In this document: in pieces, positions 1 to 7,612 of the stretch
Numbering within the stretch: position 1 is the stretch's first letter
How the letters are laid out: the number at the start of each line of letters is the position of its first letter
Origin: Williamwhitmania taraxaci
Lineage (GTDB): Bacteria > Bacteroidota > Bacteroidia > Bacteroidales > Williamwhitmaniaceae
DNA: 64,000 nucleotides
NCBI RefSeq assembly: GCF_900096565.1
Contig: NZ_FMYP01000013.1
Span: forward strand, 1 to 64,000
Direction of reading: 5' to 3'
The notes under the pieces: model-generated
Told to the model about the DNA's origin: nothing
The model's database searches: none
The model's input: the letters and a program-made list of their open reading frames with translations, nothing else
Position numbers and translations under genes: made by a program

Positions 1-338
1 CTGCTGCAGTGGAGGCGCTATCCCCGTTGGCACACCAAATGCACACTATTACCGCTGATAATGGAAAGGAGTTTGCAGCACATCAGGTTATTGCCGAAAA
101 GTTGCAAATAAATTTTTACTTTGCACGGCCATACCACAGCTGGGAGCGCGGCGCTAACGAGAATGCAAACCGCTTGGTAAGGCAGTATTTCCCGAAGAAA
201 ACGGACTTTAAAACGATAACACAAGAGCAGGTTCAGTGGGTCGAAGATATTCTTAACAGTCGGCCTAGAAAAAGGCTAGGGTTTATCTCTCCCCTCTTAA
301 CATATAATCAGTTAACCCAAGTTGCATTTGTGAGTTGA
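1..338 (+). pseudogene. IS30-family transposase, 3' part (cut by the window edge)
   Basis: The frame is open from the left edge to a stop at 336-338, so only the C-terminal ~110 residues are visible. They contain ADNGKEF, which holds the second catalytic Asp of a DDE integrase core, and about 35 residues later ERGANENANRLVRQYFPK, which holds the catalytic Glu in the form typical of IS30 transposases. The NSRPRKRLGF tail is also typical. Whether the gene is complete upstream cannot be seen. The first in-window start would be GTG at 9, but this is surely internal to a longer protein. It marks the start of a mobile-element-rich stretch reaching about 2.7 kb. The feature is labelled pseudogene only because it is partial here. 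Confidence 0.85.
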
Positions 339-685
339 ATCTTGCTTCTCTTTTCTTTAAAATGTGAATAGTATGATTTGTGAAAAAGACAAAATGGAAA
401 TATAAAACAGTCATCACGTGTTCTATCTATTAATGAATCCATTGCTTTTATTATCGTTTTCTTGTCATTGTAGGAAATAAACTTAGTGCTAAAATAGCGT
501 ATCATAAGATCATCGTTTAAAAGTACACTAACGTTTGCTGCTTTGAAATAGAGTGAAGTTGCCTTCGTCTAGTTCACAAAGTAAGGTTCGGATCGAAGCA
601 GTAATCATATCCCTCGTTAAAACTGAAGCAGTAAATTTTTTTTAACTGTCACGTCAAAACTTTGGTATTAAGTAGTTAAGTTTTT
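339..685. other. Intergenic stretch after the IS30 gene, no gene seen
   Basis: This is AT-rich DNA that presumably contains the right end of the IS30 element. The word gaagcagtaa occurs twice, near 595 and 624, but no clear terminal inverted repeat can be assigned without the left end of the element. A 65-codon minus-strand frame here overlaps the transposase end and shows no recognisable family. Confidence 0.5.
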
Positions 686-1114
686 TTATTTTCTCCACCC
701 ATAAATTAATTTTTCACTCCTGTCTATAGCGACAAATAGTGTATCAGGTATTCTCTTATCTATAAAAAAGTAATGGTCGAGTTTATTTATTTTATCAGGT
801 AATTTCTTTGACAAACTAATACTTCTAGGGTTTTCAAATAAAATATTTGTTGGTGTCATGTAAGCCTCAAGTGAGTTAAGGTCGATACTCGATAAATTAA
901 ACTGGAAAAAACAAGTATTTAAGTCAAGGTTTGTATGCTGACAAATATTTGTCATCGATTCAAATGTAAATTCATTAGGTATCCAACCCTTTCTAAATAG
1001 TTCATCTTGCTTAGCTTTATTGAAGTTTAAATACTTCTGCTCTACTTGGTCGCAAGAATTGATTGACATGAGAATAGTCAGTATTGAAATTAATAGTAAT
1101 GTCCTTTTTATCAT
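686..1114 (-). CDS. Small lipoprotein of unknown function
   Basis: This 142-residue protein is predicted to be exported. The ATG at 1114 is chosen because it begins a lipoprotein signal: basic MIKR, a hydrophobic run (LLLISILTILMSI) and lipobox INSC with Cys21. An ATG 33 bases upstream would add an unlikely polar leader. The mature part has no motif I recognise. It is rich in Asn, Leu and Phe and ends with a KLIYGWRK tail. It lies alone between two transposase remnants, so it could be cargo of a past insertion. Function unknown. Confidence 0.6.
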   Translation of the reverse strand: MIKRTLLLISILTILMSINSCDQVEQKYLNFNKAKQDELFRKGWIPNEFTFESMTNICQHTNLDLNTCFFQFNLSSIDLNSLEAYMTPTNILFENPRSISLSKKLPDKINKLDHYFFIDKRIPDTLFVAIDRSEKLIYGWRK

Positions 1115-1222
1115 GTCGATTTGTTTTGAACAACTTGCCTTGTGCACAACCCATAAACCCTAAATATAGATATGGTTTATTTCTCACTAAGCTAACAATT
1201 TTTGCTGTCCGCTAAACAATAG

Positions 1223-1246
1223 TTGCCAATAATTTAAAGTTGGCAA
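1223..1246. repeat. Small inverted repeat next to the tandem array
   Basis: TTGCCAA at 1223-1229 and TTGGCAA at 1240-1246 form a perfect 7-bp stem with a 10-base AT-rich loop. It lies about 28 bp beyond the last unit of the 42-bp repeat array. There is no T-run, so it is not an obvious terminator; it may be an element end or a small RNA hairpin. Confidence 0.45.
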
Positions 1247-1273
1247 GGATTTATTGAGGTAAAAAGACACCTA

Positions 1274-1483
1274 GCCTTGCATTTTCGTAATCGGGAAGTC
1301 GTTGGTGTAATTGTAGGCTTACATTTTCGATAACGGGAAGCGGTTGGCACAATTGTCACCTTGCATTTTTGCTATCGGTTAGCCGTTGGTGTAATTGTCA
1401 CCTTACATTTTCGATAACGGGAAGCCGTTGGCCCAATTGTAGGCCTGCAATTCCTAATCCGGCAAGCCGGTAGCGTAATTGTC
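1274..1483. repeat. Five tandem 42-bp repeats (minisatellite)
   Basis: Five directly repeated units of exactly 42 bp occupy 1274-1315, 1316-1357, 1358-1399, 1400-1441 and 1442-1483. Shared cores on the + strand are CATTTTCG, CGGGAAG, GTTGG and AATTGT. Differences cluster at a few positions, for example the three bases after GTTGG. Forty-two is a multiple of three: read on the minus strand each unit encodes 14 residues of the pattern PTI-x-PTASRYRKCK, in frame with the upstream OrfA. Only a TAG in unit 3 (1372-1374) interrupts the frame; otherwise it would stay open to TAA at 1234-1236. Confidence 0.92.
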
Positions 1484-1719
1484 GGCTGGCCAATTTTAGA
1501 AAAAAGGCGCTTCTTTTCGGCCTCAAAGCTCTCCTTTGGGGCTCGGGTCTTTATGATTTCGGATGATCGCTCCACAAACTCCTGCTTCCACTTGGTAATC
1601 ATTTGGGGGTGCAGGTCAAAGCGCTTAGATAATCCCGCTAGCGTCTCGCGCTCCTTGAGCGCAGCGATGGCTACTTGAGCTTTAAAGGCTTCGGTAAATA
1701 CTCGTCTTCCCTTTTTCAT
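1372..1719 (-). pseudogene. Orphan IS3-type OrfA with repeat-derived C-terminus
   Basis: The first ~75 residues match the HTH_Tnp_1 domain of IS3-family OrfA: MKKGRRVFTEAFKAQVAIAA, then a helix-turn-helix (LAGLSKRFDLHPQMITKWKQ) and EFVERSSEI. The start at ATG 1719 follows family practice; an in-frame ATG at 1749 adds ten residues. In intact elements the protein goes on into a leucine zipper after the KIGQ motif and is followed by OrfB, the DDE transposase. Here the reading frame passes after KIGQ into the 42-bp tandem repeats and stops in unit 3, and no OrfB follows. It cannot be a functional transposase alone, though it could still bind DNA. The possible element end lies near 1750-1780 (TTTTTGGGGAGTAT on the + strand). 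Confidence 0.7.
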
Positions 1720-1784
1720 AATCACTGGTAAATTTATTCTTTTTTTCAACTTAACCAGTGGACTGATTTTTGGGGAGTATTATA

Positions 1785-2096
1785 TTAAATCATTAGTCTC
1801 CATATTGGAATGAATACAATAACTATAGCAATAAGACTCATGTAAATAGTTACTCTAGTCAAGGTTTTATTCTCTTTTCTTTTTTTTGCTATTAGTGCAA
1901 GAGTCAGTGATATTATACCTATTGCCAAAAAGTAGTATTTGTAAGTGTATGTTAATTCAGTAAGCCCGAATAATGCTTTAGTTTTACCCACTGCAAGTTT
2001 ATATGCAATGGAAATTTCATGATTTATGCATGAAATTATTACTAAGCATAAAATACTTGCTACTAAAGAAGCAATTGAAATTATATATTTTTTCAT
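1785..2096 (-). CDS. Small membrane protein, unknown
   Basis: This 103-residue protein has three hydrophobic segments: residues ~5-25 (IISIASLVASILCLVIISCI), ~52-70 (YYFLAIGIISLTLALIA) and ~82-101 (VTIYMSLIAIVIVFIPIW). A basic loop, KKRKENK, separates the last two and should be cytoplasmic. No family is recognised. It sits between the OrfA remnant and the toxin gene on the same strand, within the accessory stretch. Confidence 0.5.
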   Translation of the reverse strand: MKKYIISIASLVASILCLVIISCINHEISIAYKLAVGKTKALFGLTELTYTYKYYFLAIGIISLTLALIAKKRKENKTLTRVTIYMSLIAIVIVFIPIWRLMI

Positions 2097-2132
2097 TTAG
2101 CTATATTATATAGATTCTACTTTTCTTTTTGA

Positions 2133-2456
2133 TTATTGTGGCTTGGGGTTTCTTTTTGGGTTGTTAATGCTTGTTGGGTGTTGGCGAGTATCAAAGATAT
2201 CTGTTATCAACACGCCTTCTTCAATTTTCTTGTATACAATCTTAAAGTTATTGCTAACCAAATACCTGTGTCTTTCATTAAGCTGTAATAAAGTATCTTC
2301 TATTTGACCTGATTCCGGATGATTAATTAATTGCGCTGTAGTCGAAAATATATCTCCCTTGATTTTCCTTGCAACTATTTCATTAGCTGCTTCCTTATAG
2401 TAGTCATAAATATCTTTGAGCGTTTCAGCGGCAAAGTCAGACCAAATAATCTTCAT
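2133..2456 (-). CDS. ParE/RelE-superfamily toxin
   Basis: This 107-residue protein has the ParE/RelE layout: an N-terminal strand (MKIIWSDFAAETLKDIYDYY), two helices, then RYLVSNNFKIVYKKIEEGVLI and the final strand IFDTRQHP. RelE-type toxins cut mRNA on the ribosome, whereas ParE types poison DNA gyrase. The IFDTRQHP ending is common in ParE-like proteins, so the ParE side is preferred. The antitoxin gene lies directly upstream with a 4-base gap, the usual antitoxin-first order. Activity cannot be judged from the sequence. Confidence 0.8.
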   Translation of the reverse strand: MKIIWSDFAAETLKDIYDYYKEAANEIVARKIKGDIFSTTAQLINHPESGQIEDTLLQLNERHRYLVSNNFKIVYKKIEEGVLITDIFDTRQHPTSINNPKRNPKPQ

Positions 2457-2460
2457 TCGG

Positions 2461-2697
2461 TTACCACTTTTCTGATTCGGTTTCTAGTTGGTCTTGCGTT
2501 TTGACTTTTCCTGCAAGGTAATCGCTGTTAGATTTTCTAGCCCTTTCGATAAGTTGTTCTTCTGTAAGTGGCTTTAAAGCCTTTTCTCTAGCAACTTCAT
2601 ACCTAAAGATTGTTTCTTCAATCTTCGAAAACACATCTTCGTCTTCCAAATGGATCAGATACTCTATTGCATTTAATTTTCTAGCTTTCAAATCCAT
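2461..2697 (-). CDS. Antitoxin of the ParE/RelE-like pair
   Basis: This 78-residue acidic, helical protein starts MDLKARKLNAIEYLIHLEDE and contains EEQLIERARKSNSDYLAGK followed by a polar tail. The layout matches small Bacteroidota antitoxins, where an N-terminal dimerisation and DNA-binding part precedes a C-terminal toxin-wrapping segment. The gene precedes the toxin by 4 bases, so the two are co-transcribed and probably autorepressed. The assignment rests on size, charge and position more than on a diagnostic motif. Confidence 0.75.
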   Translation of the reverse strand: MDLKARKLNAIEYLIHLEDEDVFSKIEETIFRYEVAREKALKPLTEEQLIERARKSNSDYLAGKVKTQDQLETESEKW

Positions 2698-2943
2698 AGC
2701 AACTCCGTATTTTGGCTAAATATACTAAACTATCTATTAGGCGTAAACGAATATTCAGAGAATTTTGTTCCTCTCACCTTGCCACTTCTGTTCTACGCTA
2801 TGTGCATGCCCTGCATCAGCATAGAATATTCGGTTGTAGTTCAATGAATCGTTTGAGATACCCAACACTTTGCTACCTCCAACTGACAACTTTGCACCAC
2901 AAACAGCTTGCAATCTCAATATTTGCTTGCTGTTTGCCCGTGT

Positions 2944-4134
2944 TTATTCGTCCAGCAGGCGTTTGTCGCCCGTTAGGCTTTGTATTTCGCTAATTTCTTG
3001 GCTTACTTCCACCACGCCACGGTATATGCCTTGCTCGTCGCGCACTGCAAAGTATTGAATTAGGATAAACTTTGGCCCCATATGTATCCAAAAGCTCTCG
3101 GAGCTGCGCGCTCCACTGCGGAACGATTCTACAATCTTCTCGACCACATGCACGCTTTGCGGCGGATGGCAGTTCTTTACCTCTCGGCCTATAATTGCCT
3201 TGGTGCGCGTAAATATGCGGTGAGGAGGCGTGGAGAAAAACTGCACCTGGTCGTTTTCGTCCACGTAGGTAATATCTACCGGAAGATGGTTAAACACAAG
3301 GCGTATTTGCTCGGGCGTAAGGGCACCGGTATGTAGGTCTACTTTGTTGTCCATAATAGTTCTGGTTGTGGTTTGGGCGGTGGTTTCGGTTGGCTGCACG
3401 TATGGAAATCCAATCTCGGCTGCATCGGCAAGGCATCCGTCAAATATCTCCATTGGTATGCTCTCCATAATCAAAGGAAAGAGAATTTTATCTTCCCTAA
3501 ACCTAATGGCATACATGTCGAAGAAGATATCGCCCGAAAGAATATTGAACTCAACCACGTCCAGCTCGGGCTTTTGCAGCTCGGCCACAATAGCTTTTAG
3601 GTTGCGCCGAATATCGTCGTGCAGCGACCACATTATTTGCAGGCAACGGTAGTCGGGCCACTGCTTTTCAAGAATAGGGAAGAGGATGTTCTCCTTAATG
3701 GTGTAGTGCTTTTCGAAGGTTAGCATCTCGCTAAACTGCTTTTCGAGTGTAGCCTTAAGCGTTACACTTTTGGGCGTGGCGTTTATCTCCTTTAGCAGCG
3801 GTCGGAATGCCTTTAGGCGCTCATCCATTTGGTTATTATTCTGAATGAGGTATCCAATAAAGCTCTCTGTAGGCACAGGAATCCCTTTGTAATCAGTTAG
3901 CTGCTTATAAAGGATGTTCAGCATTTTTCCGACACCAATTTTTAGCTTATCCATCGGAATATTGCGAAGAACGAGGTCGTCTACCGCAGCCACTACATCG
4001 CGTGGAACTATTGAGGCGTATATGTGCTCATACTTTTTGTAAAGCGCGGCGCCGTTTCCACCCTCCACCATCCCAACGGTAAGGTCAATAAGCGCTTGAA
4101 CGCGTGCGTTTTTATGATTTGTAAACTCCGACAT
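2944..4134 (-). CDS. DUF438 / hemerythrin-like / PAS protein
   Basis: A 396-residue soluble protein with three parts. Residues ~1-80 are the DUF438 helical domain. Residues ~90-250 are a hemerythrin-like four-helix region with metal-ligand style motifs (FEKHYTIKENILFP, WSLHDDIRRNL, FREDKILFP). Residues ~275-390 are a PAS domain (DITYVDENDQVQFFS, then IGREVKNCHPP and FILIQYFAVRDEQGIYRGVVEV). The family is thought to sense oxygen, NO or redox state; partner and output are unknown. The gene stands alone and is divergent from the ABC-F gene. No effector domain (kinase, GGDEF) is present, so any signal must pass to another protein. Confidence 0.85.
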   Translation of the reverse strand: MSEFTNHKNARVQALIDLTVGMVEGGNGAALYKKYEHIYASIVPRDVVAAVDDLVLRNIPMDKLKIGVGKMLNILYKQLTDYKGIPVPTESFIGYLIQNNNQMDERLKAFRPLLKEINATPKSVTLKATLEKQFSEMLTFEKHYTIKENILFPILEKQWPDYRCLQIMWSLHDDIRRNLKAIVAELQKPELDVVEFNILSGDIFFDMYAIRFREDKILFPLIMESIPMEIFDGCLADAAEIGFPYVQPTETTAQTTTRTIMDNKVDLHTGALTPEQIRLVFNHLPVDITYVDENDQVQFFSTPPHRIFTRTKAIIGREVKNCHPPQSVHVVEKIVESFRSGARSSESFWIHMGPKFILIQYFAVRDEQGIYRGVVEVSQEISEIQSLTGDKRLLDE

Positions 4135-4608
4135 GGCGACAGGTATAATTTGGGCGAAAATATACGAAACAGTTTTGGTTGTACATATAGGCTGTGGCCT
4201 ATAAACTCCCGTTTACCTTCTATTAGTATCCAACCAACAGGGGCAAAGCCCCGAAAGGTAAAAGCACAGGCTGGAGCAAAGCGAAGGCCTGTGTGTGTAG
4301 TGAGCATTGTTATAAGCCCTAAAGGGGCGATAGGTATCGGCAAATCACGCAAGCAGATTTGGAAGATATTGGGTAGAACCAAGGAGAAGAAACGTGTCGG
4401 ACTTTCAGTCCTAAATGCCGCCATTGCATTTACACAGGGCTGTGCCCTCTGCTTTTACAGGCAGGCCTTTCAGGCCAAGGTTCTCCGACCTTCTATTTCT
4501 TCTTTTACTCCCTTTACTTCTTTTACTCCCTTTACTTCACTAGACCTTCCGTCTACCTTCTTCTTTCAATTATCTTGCTACCTTTGCGGCTTCAAAAAAA
4601 CAGAGAGA
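4135..4608. repeat. Leader region with dyads and an 18-bp direct repeat
   Basis: No gene is convincing here, although the frame of the next gene happens to be open throughout. The stretch holds perfect dyads, ggggcaaagcccc at 4240-4252 and agggctgtgccct at 4436-4448, and a direct duplication of tcttttactccctttact at 4501-4518 and 4519-4536 within a pyrimidine-rich run. Base use is unlike the coding sequence on either side. It looks like an interspersed intergenic repeat or the remnant of one; copies elsewhere in the genome would settle this. Confidence 0.5.
4579..4586 (+). promoter_or_regulatory. -7 promoter element TACCTTTG of the ABC-F gene
   Basis: TACCTTTG fits the Bacteroidota -7 consensus TAnnTTTG and lies 22 bases before the ATG at 4609. 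The -33 region is only T/C-rich. This supports ATG 4609 as the true start. Confidence 0.55.
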
Positions 4609-6243
4609 ATGATTACAGTCGATGGACTATCAGTAGAGTTTGGGGGGACAACCCTTTTTAAGGATGTTACGTTTGCGATAAACGAGACCGATAGAATAGC
4701 CCTAATGGGTAAGAATGGTGCAGGGAAATCTACCATGCTCAAGATTCTTGCAGGAGAAAGAATGCCCAATAAGGGAAGAGTTTCGGCACCCAAGGAGGCT
4801 GTGATAGCCTACCTTCCACAGCACCTTATGACGGCCGACAACCGCACGGTATTTGAGGAGACAGCACAAGCATTCTCTGGAATTTTGGAGATGCAGCGCC
4901 GTATTGAGGAAATAAATAACGAGCTAACAGTTCGCACCGATTATGAATCGGAGAGCTACTTTCAGCTTATTGAAGAGGTTTCAACCCTTAGCGAGAAGTT
5001 TTACCACATAGAGGAGATTAACTACGATGCGGAGATAGAGAAGATTCTGCTCGGACTTGGTTTTTCCCGTGCCGATTTTACCCGTCCAACGAGTGAGTTT
5101 AGCGGAGGATGGCGCATGCGTATCGAGTTGGCCAAAATTCTGCTTAAAAAACCCGATCTGATTCTTCTCGATGAGCCTACCAACCACCTCGACATTGAAT
5201 CTATTCAATGGTTGGAGGAGTTTCTTACCAATAGCGCTAAGGCGGTTATCGTAATTTCGCACGATAGGGCCTTTATCGATAATATTACCACCCGCACCAT
5301 TGAAGTGACAATGGGGCGCATATACGATTATAAGGTAAACTACACGCAATACCTTCAGCTGCGCTTGGAGCGTAGAGCACAGCAGCAAAAAGCGTTCGAT
5401 GAGCAGCAAAAGTTCATTGCCGACACGCAGCTGTTTATTGATAGGTTCAAGTGCACCTATTCCAAGACTTTGCAGGTGCAAAGTAGGGTAAAAATGCTCG
5501 AGAAGCTGGAGTTGGTAGAGGTTGATGAGGTCGATAACTCGTCTCTTCGCTTAAAGTTTCCACCATCGCCTCGTTCGGGAAACTATCCTGTAATTCTCGA
5601 TGCCGTTACTAAGAGCTACGAAGAGCACGTTGTGTTTAAAGAAGCCACGCTAACCATTGAGCGCGGCGAACGTGTAGCCTTTGTTGGGAAGAATGGTGAG
5701 GGAAAATCGACATTGGTGAAGGCTATTATGGGCGAAATTGACTACAACGGAACGCTAACCTTGGGTCACAACACCATGATTGGCTACTTTGCCCAAAACC
5801 AAGCATCGCTGCTGGACGAGGAGCTTACGGTTTTCCAAACCATCGACGATATTGCTAGGGGCGACATGCGCACCAAGATTAAGGATTTGCTGGGCGCCTT
5901 TATGTTTGGCGGCGACGATATCGATAAGAAGGTAAAGGTGCTTTCTGGAGGTGAGCGTACGCGTCTATCGATGATTAAACTGCTGCTAGAGCCTGTTAAT
6001 TTGCTCATTCTCGATGAGCCAACCAACCACCTCGATATAAGAACTAAAGATATTCTAAAGAGCGCCCTCCAAGCTTACGATGGCACGCTAATTCTTGTAT
6101 CGCACGATCGAGATTTCCTTGAAGGATTGGTCAATAAGGTGTTTGAGTTTGGCAACAAACGCGTAAAGGAGCATCTGTGTGGAATTCACGAGTTTCTTCA
6201 GAATAAGAAATTGGAGCATCTTCGTGATTTGGAGAAGAAATAG
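4609..6243 (+). CDS. ABC-F family ATPase (ribosome-associated)
   Basis: This 544-residue protein has two ABC domains and no membrane segments, which defines the ABC-F class. ABC-F proteins bind the ribosomal E site and relieve stalled or antibiotic-blocked translation. Visible motifs: first Walker A GKNGAGKST (~residue 32), signature SGGWRMRIE and Walker B LILLDEPTNHLD; the inter-domain linker (~240-320) with YLQLRLERRAQQQKAF; second Walker A GKNGEGKST, signature SGGERTRLS and LLILDEPTNHLD. The frame extends upstream to 4024, but ATG 4609 starts exactly at the conserved MITVDGLSVEFGG and has a promoter element just before it. A housekeeping (YdiF/Uup-like) member is likelier than a dedicated resistance factor. 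Confidence 0.93.
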   Translation: MITVDGLSVEFGGTTLFKDVTFAINETDRIALMGKNGAGKSTMLKILAGERMPNKGRVSAPKEAVIAYLPQHLMTADNRTVFEETAQAFSGILEMQRRIEEINNELTVRTDYESESYFQLIEEVSTLSEKFYHIEEINYDAEIEKILLGLGFSRADFTRPTSEFSGGWRMRIELAKILLKKPDLILLDEPTNHLDIESIQWLEEFLTNSAKAVIVISHDRAFIDNITTRTIEVTMGRIYDYKVNYTQYLQLRLERRAQQQKAFDEQQKFIADTQLFIDRFKCTYSKTLQVQSRVKMLEKLELVEVDEVDNSSLRLKFPPSPRSGNYPVILDAVTKSYEEHVVFKEATLTIERGERVAFVGKNGEGKSTLVKAIMGEIDYNGTLTLGHNTMIGYFAQNQASLLDEELTVFQTIDDIARGDMRTKIKDLLGAFMFGGDDIDKKVKVLSGGERTRLSMIKLLLEPVNLLILDEPTNHLDIRTKDILKSALQAYDGTLILVSHDRDFLEGLVNKVFEFGNKRVKEHLCGIHEFLQNKKLEHLRDLEKK

Positions 6244-6271
6244 CCAAGAGCAATACCCACTTGTTTAACAA

Positions 6272-6306
6272 AATGCCCCATTGTTCCAGATGAATAGTGG
6301 GGCATT
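6272..6306 (+). terminator. Hairpin after the ABC-F gene
   Basis: AATGCCCCA (6272-6280) pairs with TGGGGCATT (6298-6306), 29 bases after the stop codon. It is followed by GCTTGTTTA rather than a strong T-run. Confidence 0.6.
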
Positions 6307-6408
6307 GCTTGTTTATATAGCTATATTAGAGTAACATCTGATATGTTCGAATAGTAGTATGCCCTATTTTATATCCTGCTGTTGAAGGATTGTCTATGAA
6401 CAATCAAT

Positions 6409-6437
6409 AAAAATTCCCTTTCTTTAAGGGAATTTTT
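6409..6437 (+). terminator. Terminator hairpin upstream of the DHOD-like gene
   Basis: AAAAATTCCCTT (6409-6420), loop TCTTT, AAGGGAATTTTT (6426-6437): a perfect 12-bp stem with flanking A- and T-runs, usable in either direction. Confidence 0.75.
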
Positions 6438-6500
6438 CCTTTTCCGTTGTTTAAAGTTTAGTAATCAAAACTCATCATTAACTTAAACAAAGAAATTGCC

Positions 6501-7499
6501 ATGCCAGAGATTTCAACCAACTACATGGGGCTTAAGTTGAAGAGCCCAATCATTGCATCGAGTTCGGGACTAACCGATACTATTGAAAAGCTCATTGACC
6601 TAGAGAAATCTGGGGTTGGGGCTGTGGTTCTAAAGTCGATCTTTGAGGAAGAGATTATTCAGCATACTCAGCGATCAATTGAGAAGATGTCGGCATCGGG
6701 CTTTATTTATCCCGAAACGATGGAGTATTTTGAGTATGACTACGATGAGATTGAAGATCCGGTACAAAACTACCTAAAGTTGATTTCTGATGCGAAGAAA
6801 AAACTCACCATACCCGTTATTGCGAGCATAAACTGCGTTTCGGAAAATGGATGGGATGATTTTGCTCACGTAATAGAAAAGGCCGGAGCCGACGCTCTTG
6901 AGTTGAACATTTTCCTGCTGCCGAGTGATTCCACACGCAGTGCCGACGATAATGAAAAGATCTACTTCGAGGCCATAAAACGAGTTTTGGCAAAGGTGAA
7001 GATTCCTGTGTCTATAAAACTTGGTCCATATGCTTCCAACCTTGCCGCACTGCTGGAGAAACTCTCCAAGACAGGTATTGCAGGGCTGGTCTTGTTTAAT
7101 CGCAGCTACAATACCGATTTCGACATTAATACCCTCGAATTTACAAATTCCTCAGTTCTAACAACACCTGCGGATATATACCATTCCCTACGCTGGGTTG
7201 CCCTTATGTCGGGTAAGGTGAAATGTTCTTTGGCGGCATCTACAGGTGTTCACGACGGAGCGGGCTTGATAAAAATGCTTCTGGCCGGTGCAAGTACGGT
7301 GCAGGTTGCTTCTACGCTTTATCGGAACGGAAATGGTCAGGTAGCAAAAATGATAAGCGAACTTACTCATTGGATGAACGAACAAGGGTATAAGAATCTT
7401 TCCGAATTTTCAGGGAAGATGAGTTACACAAAAACATACAACCCCGCAGCATTTGAACGGATTCAGTTCATGCAGCAGTATCGAAATTATGGGAAATAG
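6501..7499 (+). CDS. Dihydroorotate dehydrogenase-like flavoprotein
   Basis: This 332-residue protein has the FMN-binding TIM-barrel of the PyrD family: MPEISTNYMGLKLKSPIIAS at the start, KSGVGAVVLKS, IPVIASINCVSENGWDDF, ADALELNIF, VSIKLGPY, and near the end the FMN phosphate-binding part CSLAASTGVHDGAGLIKMLLAGA. Canonical class 1 enzymes have an N-x-S-C-PN loop after the ALELN strand; here it reads ELNIFLLPSD, so the usual Cys base is absent. It is therefore best called DHOD-like, of uncertain substrate, rather than the pyrimidine enzyme itself. It stands alone between terminators. Confidence 0.85.
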   Translation: MPEISTNYMGLKLKSPIIASSSGLTDTIEKLIDLEKSGVGAVVLKSIFEEEIIQHTQRSIEKMSASGFIYPETMEYFEYDYDEIEDPVQNYLKLISDAKKKLTIPVIASINCVSENGWDDFAHVIEKAGADALELNIFLLPSDSTRSADDNEKIYFEAIKRVLAKVKIPVSIKLGPYASNLAALLEKLSKTGIAGLVLFNRSYNTDFDINTLEFTNSSVLTTPADIYHSLRWVALMSGKVKCSLAASTGVHDGAGLIKMLLAGASTVQVASTLYRNGNGQVAKMISELTHWMNEQGYKNLSEFSGKMSYTKTYNPAAFERIQFMQQYRNYGK

Positions 7500-7532
7500 T
7501 TGTGCTTATTAATTAGATTACTTGTAATGCAG

Positions 7533-7560
7533 AATGCCTCACATACGGATGTGAGGCATT
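7533..7560. terminator. Bidirectional terminator between DHOD-like and marC genes
   Basis: AATGCCTCACAT, loop ACGG, ATGTGAGGCATT followed by ACTTTTTG. It lies between the convergent genes ending at 7499 and 7613. Confidence 0.75.
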
Positions 7561-7612
7561 ACTTTTTGATATCATTCAAGAGAGATATCTTCAATGGTTA
7601 TTGTTCTTCCAA

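Noticed and set aside
308-505. 65-codon minus-strand frame at the end of the IS30 gene
   Set aside because: It overlaps the transposase end on the other strand and shows no family or signal sequence.
1274-1483. Possible CRISPR array
   Set aside because: The 42-bp units are contiguous with no unique spacers between them, and the array is in frame with OrfA. No cas genes are present.
2712-2993. 93-codon plus-strand frame between the antitoxin and DUF438 genes
   Set aside because: It has no recognisable motif or start signal and its end overlaps the DUF438 gene on the other strand.
4024-4608. Upstream part of the open frame that would give the ABC-F protein a 195-residue N-terminal extension
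   Set aside because: The translated leader is low-complexity and repeat-like, the family starts at MITVDG, and a -7 element lies just before ATG 4609.
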